From Vibrio sp. ED004 (lineage in GTDB: Bacteria; Pseudomonadota; Gammaproteobacteria; Enterobacterales; Vibrionaceae): a stretch of DNA of 64,000 nt. Made by a program: the position numbers and the translations under genes. The stretch spans positions 1,302,001 to 1,366,000 of the forward strand of contig NZ_CP066150.1 in assembly GCF_023206395.1 (NCBI RefSeq), in the 5' to 3' direction. Position 1 is the first letter of the stretch. The number at the start of each line of letters is the position of its first letter. The notes under the pieces were generated by a model. That model saw only the letters and a program-made list of their open reading frames with translations. It was not told the DNA's origin and did not search any database. Shown here piece after piece: positions 27,468 through 38,100 of the stretch.

Positions 27468-28364
27468 ATGAACAACAATAGTTTTGCTGCGTTTCAGGGG
27501 CTCACGGAAGAAACACCCATTAATGAATCATTTTCTACCAGTGCAGAACCTTATGCTCATTATCTGAAGGATATTGTGGGCATTGATCTGCTGTCGCGTG
27601 AAGATGAGGTGTATTACGCAAAATTGAATCGCGCGGGTGATAAAAAAGCGCGAGATGTGATGATCGAATCAAACCTACGCCTTGTTGTAAAAATCGCAAA
27701 GAGTTACCTAAAACGTAAAGGCAATAATTTCACCCTGCTCGACCTGATCGAAGAAGGCAACATTGGGTTAATTAAGGCCATTGACAAATATGACCCAGAA
27801 CCGGGCTATCACTTTTCAACCTATGCTGTGTGGTGGATCCGTGAAAGTATTGAAGCCGCACTGATGAACACGGGACGTACCGTCAGATTACCAGCTCATG
27901 TGTGCAAAGAAATAAACAGCCTCGCCTCAAAGAAGCTCGATGTAAGCAAAAAAATGTGTAAAGAAATTTCTATTTCTGAACTATCAGACTGTTCTGGCGT
28001 TAAAGCCGAACGCGTCGACCAACTGGTAGCATTGAGCGGATTTATTGACGTGACGACAACGGTCGGAACTAGCCATGCACCCATGGTGCTCGATCAATGT
28101 GAAAGTGAACACATTCCCGATCCTCAACAAGATTGTGAAGATAAGTCCTTTACCCTAGCTCTAGAACAAATCATCAATACCCTTCCTCCAAAGTTACAAA
28201 AGGTACTCATCCACCGTTTTGGTTTCTTTGATAACAAGGTGAAAACGTTGTCTGAGATTGGACAAATGTTGGATGTAAACGTTTCTAATGAACGAGTTAG
28301 ACAAATGCAGAAAGAAGCGGTCGAAAGAATTCAAAAACGACTCAAATTTGATGGTTGGGTGTAA
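27468..28364 (+). CDS. RpoS-paralogue sigma-70 family factor (RpoQ/RpoX-like)
   Basis: The 298-residue protein has sigma-70 regions in order: 1.2 ([14 protein letters not shown]), 2 ([17 protein letters not shown] and [18 protein letters not shown]), 3, and 4 with the DNA-binding helix [15 protein letters not shown]. It resembles RpoS but is shorter and has no nlpD next to it, so it is more likely one of the extra RpoS-like factors of vibrios (RpoQ, RpoX) that act below quorum sensing or stress. AAGGA supports the start. Its targets are unknown; the adjacent adhesin locus is a possible one. Confidence 0.85.
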   Translation: MNNNSFAAFQGLTEETPINESFSTSAEPYAHYLKDIVGIDLLSREDEVYYAKLNRAGDKKARDVMIESNLRLVVKIAKSYLKRKGNNFTLLDLIEEGNIGLIKAIDKYDPEPGYHFSTYAVWWIRESIEAALMNTGRTVRLPAHVCKEINSLASKKLDVSKKMCKEISISELSDCSGVKAERVDQLVALSGFIDVTTTVGTSHAPMVLDQCESEHIPDPQQDCEDKSFTLALEQIINTLPPKLQKVLIHRFGFFDNKVKTLSEIGQMLDVNVSNERVRQMQKEAVERIQKRLKFDGWV

Positions 28365-28439
28365 ATAGCAACCCTGTTTATAATTAAGTGAAAAAAACGC
28401 GAAACCACAACAACAACGTTAAGTAAAACAAAGAACCTT

Positions 28440-28468
28440 AAGGGTGAGCCTGAAAACTTGCCCTTTTT
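28440..28468 (+). terminator. Terminator of the sigma factor gene
   Basis: A 9-bp stem AAGGGTGAG/CTTGCCCTT containing two G-T wobble pairs, followed by TTTTT. Confidence 0.6.
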
Positions 28469-28555
28469 GTTTGCCTAGTTTCCTGGAAAAAGCTCGTAAG
28501 CACAAAGACACTAAATCACCTAATCACTAGATCACTAAAGGGAAATTCGACATTA

Positions 28556-28909
28556 TTAACTTAGAGAAGTAACTCGCTCGCTGCGTAAAATCAGATAATT
28601 GACATAAGTGGTTTCAAGACAATCTTGTTCCCACCCCGATAAAATCCGTTTGGCCGCAAAATAATAATCTTTGTTTCTCAACAACATCCCAACGGTGCGG
28701 CTGAGCTTTTCAAATCGAACGTGATCGCTCGCTGAGATGTAGTCATCTTCACTTTCAATAATCGGTGCTAAACCATCAGCAAACCAATTGTTCAATATTT
28801 CTCGCATCTCTAATTCAGACTCAGGCACATCCACACTCGACAACTCTCGATGCTGAGGTGGTGGCACGATGTACTTCGATGCTTGCGGTGAACTGACATA
28901 ACGATACAT
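28556..28909 (-). CDS. Small protein of unknown function, paralogue of 57005-57379
   Basis: This 117-residue soluble protein has no recognised domain. It begins MYRYVSS and shares DVPESELEMREILNNWF and MLLRNKDYYFAAKRILSGW with its paralogue at 57005 (DVPEEEIELREIIEIWY and FLLKNRVYRAALNRILGVW). The start at 28909 matches the paralogue and has GAGGG 5 nt upstream. The two genes bracket the adhesin and secretion genes, which suggests a role tied to that locus, perhaps as a regulator, chaperone or antagonist. Transcription is separate from the adhesin because a terminator lies between them. Confidence 0.75.
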   Translation of the reverse strand: MYRYVSSPQASKYIVPPPQHRELSSVDVPESELEMREILNNWFADGLAPIIESEDDYISASDHVRFEKLSRTVGMLLRNKDYYFAAKRILSGWEQDCLETTYVNYLILRSERVTSLS

Positions 28910-29008
28910 GTCGTCCCTCATTTCTAACTGACTCTTCTAATAAGAAAGGACATTTTTGCCTGTTCTCAAGTTTATTTATCGAAACAAATAGCCAAAAAAA
29001 CAAATAAA

Positions 29009-29040
29009 AAAGCCATGTATCAATAACTCTACATGGCTTT
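29009..29040 (-). terminator. Terminator of the giant adhesin gene
   Basis: Perfect 10-bp arms AAAGCCATGT/ACATGGCTTT with a 12-nt loop, followed by a T run on the minus strand. A second small hairpin AGGGCA/TGCCCT at 29045-29065 lies between it and the adhesin stop codon. Confidence 0.85.
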
Positions 29041-29104
29041 AATGAGGGCAACTTTTCGCTGCCCTATCTATTTGTCAGTTTAGACTAAAACTAAGCCCTC
29101 TCGA

Positions 29105-32100
29105 TTAGATCGAGCCTTGGTCAAAGTCAGTGTTTTGATCGGTACTTGTTTGTGAATCTGAATCAAAACTTCCAGAGTCGTCTGTGAAGTCAACACCTTG
29201 GTCTTGACCACCAGCACTAGTCCAGTCACTGCCACCTGATTCCATACCTGCCATGTCTGTTTGCTGCTCTTGAGTAGAACCTTGCATGGTGTATTGATCA
29301 TCAACTTCAACTTCAACAGAGCCACTTGCACCGTCTATCGAACTACCCAACTCGTCGTAACCTTGGAATTGGATCTCGCTAGTGCCCTCGTAACCTTCAG
29401 GAAGCTCAACCGATACCGACTGCTCAAGGTTACCACTGATAGTGAAGCTACCATCTCCGTTATCCAGCGCATTACTCACGCTAGAACCTTCAGGTAAACC
29501 GGACATTTCCGCGTAATCCACCGATTCGTTACCACTTACCTCATCAGGAATCGAGATAGAGATCGTATCACCCGGTGCGGCTGTCACATCTGCACTGCTT
29601 TCTTCTTCATCTACAGAATCACTTTGCGATTGCTCAGCTGTCTGTGTTGTATCAGTTTGTTGCTCATCGATTGACTGTACGGTTTGCTCCTCATCATTTT
29701 GCTCAAAATCGCCGGCAACTTGAATACTTAGATCATGACTAGACGTTACACCATTATCGTTAATTTCAACACTCATGGTTAAATTACCATCAAAGTCATC
29801 ATTCGGCCAATATACCCACTCTGAATCACCTGACTCTGCAAAGAAGCCTGCATTGTTAGAATCCGTAATATCTAATATCTCTGATGAAGTATTAACACCT
29901 AGCTCATCTAATAGTTGCTCTGATGCAAATGTTAATGAACCATCATCCGAGATGGTATAATCTTCTACAATATCCGAGGTTTTAACCAGAATGTTCTGCT
30001 CAAGTGTGTTGGTACCATCGTTGACGATAACCGTAAGATTGGCCAAGTTACCTTCACCACTTCCAGTCATAGTAAAGGTGCCGTCACCATTATTGGTAAT
30101 GATTAGTGAGCTGTCAGCTGTCGTAACATCAGTTATCTCAATCTCATCACCTTCTACATCAGTAAACATACTCAGTAGTTGCTCGGTCTCGAGCGTAACA
30201 GAACCATCACTAGCGATATCCATGGTAACGTCAGGTTCAGGCGTTACATCAATAGCAGGAACTGCGCGGGTTGCTACTTCAGATGCACCGTTACTACTCG
30301 ATGACCAGGTACCAATTAGCTGATCTCCATCAAAATGAATAACTGGACTATTTATACTTGAAACTCCATCTAGCATTGTAATGGTCTGAAGCGTTTCGCC
30401 ATCGTTGTATTGATTGACATAGAAACCATTCTCATTCGAGCCTTGCGACCAACCGATTGCAAATGAACCATCACCCGTGTCAGCTAAGGTGTGGCTATTG
30501 GCATAACCTGTCACGCCGTCAGGTGGAGCTATCGCATAACTGGTCTCTGTCCCATCAGGATCAACCTGAACAGCTGTATAGACTGTTTCACTTCCAATCC
30601 ATTCACTAAATATAGTTACGCTAGAGCCATCCTCTAACATATCAGAGGTGGCAATATTCGCACTCGAACTCACACTGTTAATAACACTAGTGTCGGTAAT
30701 AATGCCGGTTCCTGTATCAATACTTGTGATTTGCATTTGACCACTGTCAGATCCTATCATCGTAACATTGCCATCAGAACCAACAGAAACTTTAGTTGTC
30801 CAGTTCATCGCTCCCACAGGTATTTCTAATACAGAACCTTCTGGTTGGCCGTTGGCATCGAGAGTTTGCACATTGACGTGGTTACTCGCGCTTGATCCCC
30901 AACCTTCACTCGTTCCAAAGACCAAACTACTACCACCATCATTTTGTATCGTGATGTCTAATCCGTAAAAGCTATTAGATGTAGCAACGGTAACTTCTGG
31001 CGATGTCACAGCCATGTTTTCGTCGAACGACATGTATTTAAGCGCCTGACCACCTGTATCACTATCCCAAGCAGAATAAGCTACAGAGACCCCACCTGAT
31101 TCAGTTGCGGCAACGGTTAGGTTTGAAGGCGAACTATCAAACTCATTCATAGAGACAGGTGTCCCTTCTGGTGTACCATCAGCAGCAAAATTCTGAGCCG
31201 CCAATACCTGGTTATAGGTGATAGGATCAGATTGCAAGGTTAAAACCATCGATGAACCGTCGTCGAACGTGACCGTTTGAGGACTACTCAAGGAAAAGTC
31301 TGTTAACACCTCTGTACCAGTCTCTGTGACATTTAATGTAGTATTAGGCGAAACAAATACAGGGGCGTCATTCACCGCTTGTACTGTCATAGTAATATCG
31401 ACAGTCACACCATCAGCGATGCTGTCTGTTACCGTAAAGTTGATCGGTAAATCACCATTAAAGTTCTCGGCTGTAGTAACAGTCCAAGTACCGTCGCCAT
31501 TGTCTTCGATAGTGGCTTTAGCCGCATCAGCAGACTCAACATTGAGTACTGTCATCGCATCATTTTCACCATCAACAACCGTTGCCAAGAGGTCTTCAGC
31601 GCTAATGATTGTTGCAACATCTTCTATACCGGTCAAGGTTACGCTATCGGTATCTTCAGGGGTTGTATTGACACGAATATTCAGATTTGCATCACCTTGA
31701 ATAACCTCTTCCCCATCACTTATATCAAAACTCAACGATACATCACCAACAAAGTCAGCATCAGGTGTATATGTCCAAGTACCGTCACCGTTATCAGACA
31801 AAAGGCCGTTACCACTCGCAGATACATTGCTTACCGATAACGCATCACCATCAATGTCTGTCGTACTCGCTAGCAGTTGAGATTCACTTATAGTAAAGGC
31901 AGCATCTTCATAACCTTGTAGGTTCAGTGTATTAGTAATCGGCGTATCGTTAACAGGGTCGACCGTTAAACTCATCGATACAGGGATAGAAACAGTGCCA
32001 TCATTGACGTCAAAATTAAAGATGGTTAAACCGTTAAAGTCTGGCTCAGGGGTATAGTTAAATGTGCCATCCTCATTATCTTCAATCGTCCCATTACTAC

Positions 32101-35100
32101 TAGAAATATTTTCAATGGTAAATGTATCACCATCAACGTCTGTTACCGATGATGTCAGATCCTCAAGTGTTAGTACAATTACAGAGTCTTCTGCACCACT
32201 AGCATCCATTTGCGCATACTCAGGTTGCGGTTCAGCCAACGACACTGACTTGGTATAAGTTTGATTACTAGCAGTCGAGTTGTCGTAAAGTGACCAAGTG
32301 GCTGTAAGTTGGTCGCTATCGGAACTAAATGTAATACCATTCGGATAGCTACTGAGCTGAGCGACGGTCGACTCTTGTAAAACATTACCATCAGCATCAT
32401 AGCCTGTCGCATAAACGGTTGTACTTTCGTTCCAACCAACTGCGAAGTTACCGTCACCAGTATCAACAAGGTTAAGGTTAGACATATAGCCACTAGAACC
32501 ATTATGCCCCTCAACGACAAGAGTGGTTACATTTAAATCTGGATCAATTTTAATTATGCCATTTTGTGCACCTACTCCTGATACCCATTCACTAGTTAAT
32601 AACAGCGTTGATCCATCTTCTAACGTAAGTGTATCGTTGATACTAGTACTGTCGCTAATAGCATCTAACACAGTAGTATTTTCAATGGTTCCACTATTTG
32701 TATCAATGACACTAAGTTGGGTTTCTTGCCCTGATTTACTTAATACTTGTACCGAGCCTTCACTGCTTATAAATAGCTTAGTATTCCAGTTAACATCCAA
32801 GCCGCCAACTTCAGTAACAGAGCCTATAACCTCACCTGTATTACTCAATGAAACCACATTAATTTCAGCTACTCCATCACTATCAGATCCACCGTAAGCC
32901 ATTAAGAACGTACCATCCTCTTGGAGACTTACAGCAGGAGAACCGTAAATGCTTGATTCACTATCAATAACAATAGGATCGCTAGATGTTTGTGTGTTCA
33001 CATCAATCATTTGAACCTTAACAGAATTACCTCCAGAGCTATCCCATTCTGTAAAACTTACTAACAGATCACCATTTGATGAAGCGGTTACATCTATGTT
33101 TGAAGGAGAACCGCTAAAACTGGTAAGTGTCATGGTTTCTCCTTGCGGAGTACCATCTTCACCAATTAGCTGTGCTTTAAGTAATTGTGAGAACGACACT
33201 GAGTCGTAACTCTGACTCACTATTAAAGTTTCACCACTCGGTAGTTCAACCCCTTGGGCATTATAGGTATCTAAACGGCTTGTTAGCTGCTCAGTATCTG
33301 TATAAGACTCGCTGAACGTCACCTCTGGTACATTAAATACCGGTACATCATTAACATTCTGAACCAACATAGTGATATCAATCGATTCACTAGCACCAAT
33401 ATTGTCCGTCGCTGTAAAGCTGATTGGCACATCGCCATTAAAATCATCAACTGGCGTGAAGCTCCAAGTTCCATCACCATTATCAACCAAAGAACCGACT
33501 GAATTATCGACCAAGTTGAAATTACTAATACTAATCGTATCGCCCTCGGCATCTGTTAACATAGACAAGATTTGCGCCTGCTCGATGATAATTGCTTGGT
33601 CTTCCGTTCCGGATAGCTGATCCGCTGAATCATGAACTGTTGGCGCGGTATTGATACGTATATTAAAGTCCGCGTCTGCAGGTGTTGTCGTCACGCCATC
33701 CGATACATCGAACGATACATTTAGGTCACCGTAAAATCCTGGTTCAGGTGTGTATGTCCAAGTACCATCACCGTTATCTACTAGATCACCAGCACCTTCA
33801 ACATCTAAATTGACCACACTTAGGTTGTCATCATCAACATCACTCGCTTCCGCCAGTAAATCGGCTTCGGTGATCGTGAGTGACGCATTTTCATAGCCTT
33901 GTAGGATTGCATTGCCGTCAACATCTGGCGCATCGTTGACTGGATTAATGGTCATCGATAGAGCAGTTGACGAGCTATCATTGCCATCACTTAGCGTATA
34001 AGTGATATCAAAGTTGCCGTTATAATCAGCGTCAGGTATCAACTGATAACTACCGTCTTGATTGTCAATTAACGTAGCATTATCTAATGTCAGTTGTGGC
34101 TTCCCGTCATCGTTCGCAACTGCGTCACTCATATCTATAATGGCACTGAACGCATCGCTTTCAACATCTGTTGCACTGCCAATCAAGTCTGCTTGAGTAA
34201 TTGTGATTACGCCATCTTCATCAACGTTCAGGCTGACACCATCACTGGTTGGTGCATCATTGATTGGCGTAATCGATAGATTAATCGACGAGGCAACCGT
34301 GTCAACGCCATCAGTAACATCAAAGCTAAGTGTAACATCACCGTTAAAGTCTTGGTTAGGCGTTAATGTCACTGTACCAACACCGTCGGTTGTAACCGTG
34401 CCGGCAGCGAACTCTACATTAGTTGCTTGTAGATTATCGCCATCAACATCACGGGCCTGACTTAACAGCTGCGATTGTGTCAGAGTCAGACTGTTGTCTT
34501 CATTGATTGTGTACGAAAGGTTCCCCGCAACAACCGGAACATCGTTCACCTCCGATACACTCACATTAATATTAGCATCCGTTGTTTCGGTACCGTCAGT
34601 CACCGTAAAATCAAGTGCAACATCACCATTGAAGTTGTCATTCGGAGCAAAGCTGTAAGTGCCATTACCATTATTAGTAAACACACCATCGGTACCGTTG
34701 TAACTGACCGACTCAATCGACAGCGTTTCACCATCGGCATCTGACGCCCCCGCTAGAAGCTGCGCATCAGTGAACGTTAACGTACCATCTTCTTCAATGG
34801 TGTAACTAACATCACTCACCACCGTTGGGTCACTCATCGGATTGACCGTTAGGTCTGCCGTTGCGATCACCGTATCGGTGCCATCCGTTAGGTCGAAGGT
34901 GATATCAATATCACCATTAAAGTTCGCATTCGGTGTAATAGTGAAACTGCCATCATCGTTTTCCGTCACTGTCGCGTTACCACTAACAGACAAGTTTGCG
35001 GCCGTTAGGTCATCACTTTCCACATCGGTCGCTTGCGCTAATAGTTGCTCTTGACTTAACGTAATAGAGTTATCTTCATTAACGGTGTACGCCAAATCAC

Positions 35101-38100
35101 CACTCACTGGCGCATCATTAACCGCCTCGAAATTAATATTGATGATATTGCCATCAGTGGCAACACCATCGGTTACTTGATAACCCAGCTCAACCTCACC
35201 GTTGAAGTTATTATCCGGTGTAATTATCCACGTACCGTCACCGTTATCGGTTAACGTGACGTACTCCGCGTTATCACCCACCAGTTCTATATTTTGAATC
35301 TCAAGAATGTCTCCATCGATATCACTCGCTTGTGCGAAGAGCTGTTCTTCTGTAATAACCACAGAGGCAAACTGCGTAGCCCCTCCGGTATCAATGGTCA
35401 CATTTGGCAGGTCAGCGGTCAGTTCGATTTCATTGTCACCTTCACGGATATTAAGTTCTACCGTTTCGGTCATTTCAGTGCCGTCCACACCAATAGATGT
35501 AAACACCGCTTCATCGTGAATAGTTTGAGAAAGCGTGATGTTTTGAAGTACGTAGTCACCATTACCTATATTCGAACCTAACTCAAAGTAAGACACTGGT
35601 TCGTTTACAGTTAAAGTAACACTTGCCTCAAATCCTTGATCACTTTGATCTTTTTCTACAATCATTGAGTCGACCAAGTCACCATCTGAGTTAAATGCTC
35701 TAACTTCTACCTCTGTATAATAAGGAGATCCTTTATTATCAAAATATCCCCCCATACCGCCTAGCTGGAGGCTGATTTCGTTAATCTCCTGACCTTCAAC
35801 GGTCATAGTAAGTTTTTCGTTTCCACTCAAACCAGCTTTGTCGTTATCACCGATACCATGACCAGTAGCGCCATCAGCATTCCACGCACTGAGTGGACCA
35901 TCATTACTTTGGATAGTGACTTTCAAATCACCATCAACGAGTTCACGCGTATTAGGATCAACGGCAATGCCCCAATCATCAAGGCTAGCATTGTCATCAA
36001 AGGTACCGATTTGGCTAGTATGTGTAATATCATCATTATCATTTGGAATGAAGCGTACTTCCGTGTCCACAGGGACTTCTTGCCCTACCTCTAGCTCTAC
36101 CCATTCGTCGTTCAAGTTCGCTTCAATGACACCGTTTTCAGGAGCTATGTCGAAACGTAACACAGGCTCTTCACGCAGAGAAACGCCCACTGTTTGATCT
36201 TCTTCCGCTTGGATAGAGATTTCATCGCCTGCTTCTGGCGTGTCATTCACTGCGACAACCGTTAAGTCAAGACCCGTAGCCACCGTTGCCGTGCCATCAC
36301 TGACATCAAAGGTTAACGTCAAGTCGCCATTAAAGTGCGCTTCCGGCGTAACGGTAAAGCTACCATCCCCATTATCGGTAACCGTACCTCCACTCGCTAA
36401 TTGTAAGTTCGATGCGGTCAATGCATCACCATCGATGTCACTGGCATTGCCCAACAACTGCTCTTGGCTAAGCGTGATGGTGCCATCCTCGTCCACATTG
36501 TACGCCACATTACCCGACACTATCGGCGTGTCATTCACCGCTATGACATCAACATCCGCAGTGGTTGTCGCAGTCGCCCCATCATCATCGACGACGGTGA
36601 CATTAATCGACACATCGCCGTTGAAGTTGTCATTCGGTGCAAAACTGTAAGTACCATTACCGTTATTAGTGAAGATACCGTCTCCACCTGTGTAACTCAC
36701 ACTCTCAACAGTAACTGTACCGTCAATATCTGAACTGTTTGCCAATAGTTGTTCATCATTGAAGGTGAGCAAACCATCTTCATTTGCTTGATAACTGGTC
36801 GAGCCCGCAACAGGTGCATCGTTTACATCTGTCACGCTGACATTGATGTTCGCGTCCGTCGTGTTAGTACCATCACTCACCGTAAAATCAAGCGCAACGT
36901 CACCATTGAAGTTGTCGTTCGGTACGAAACTGTAAGTGCCGTTGCCATTGTCGGTAAACACACCATCGGTACCGTTGTAACTGACCGACTCAATCGACAA
37001 GTCGTCGCCATCAATGTCTGTCGCGTTAGTAAGCAGTTGCTCGTCCGTGAAGGTCAACGTGCCATCTTCACTGACGGTATAGGTAGCATCACTCACCACG
37101 GTTAAGTCATTCACCGCGGAAACATCAAGCGTCACAGAACCTTCGGTCTCTGAAACACCATCAGTCACAACAGTATTAAGACTTAGTGTACCGTTAAAGT
37201 TAGGGTTCGGTGTGACAGTAAAAGTGCCGTTGCCATTGTCTACTACTGAACCATTTTCATTGATGTCAATTCGTACTATTGAAAGAGCATCACCTTCATG
37301 ATCGCTAGCAGAGAGTGCAGTTAGAAGTTCATCGGAGCTAATAGTCACGCTACCATCTTCACTTACTTGTGATGTAGCGGCAACGATATCAGCAGAAACT
37401 TCAGGTGCTTGATTGCTGAAATCGAGATTAATGTGGCTAGAAATTGTTTCTGTACCATCAGAAGCAACAAACTGGATTTGTGCTAATGATTCAAATCCAT
37501 CTTGTGGAATAAAGTTATATTCGCCTTCCCCTGTTATTTGCAATGTACCTTCACCCGATACGAGTTGAACAGACTCTATAGTCAATGTGTCACCATCAGC
37601 ATCAGTAATCTGTGATAGCAGGTCTTGATCGGTAAAGACTAAGCTTTCTCCAGGTGTAAGCGTGGTGGTTGCAATACCCGAACTTTCAGGAGTTGAATTA
37701 CCAGTAGCGTTAGGCTCCTCTGTAGCATGTACGGCAATTGAACTTTGTACATCATGCATCTCACCGTTTTGTATTACTACAAATGCAAAATCAACTTGGC
37801 CGTTAAAACCATCTGCCGGACTAAAAGTAAAAGTACCGTCACTATTTTCAGTTAATGACCCCTGACTTGGATCGACCAAATGGGCAAGGTCGATACTAAC
37901 TTCGTCACTTGATGCAATTTCTAAGTCATCTGCCTGAGCGAGAAGGTCTTCCATGGTTAAGGTAATATCCTGACCGCTAGACGTATCGAAGTCACCTACC
38001 AAGTTATCGAGATCAGGTGCGACTAGGGAGCCTTCATCGCCATAATCTACTGTAGTGGCAGTTACCGTTACACTGAAATCACCGCTCCAGTTTTCGGGTG

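Noticed and set aside
27468..28364. Sigma factor as the main RpoS
   Set aside because: It is shorter than RpoS, has diverged regions and lacks the nlpD context, so an RpoS-like paralogue fits better.
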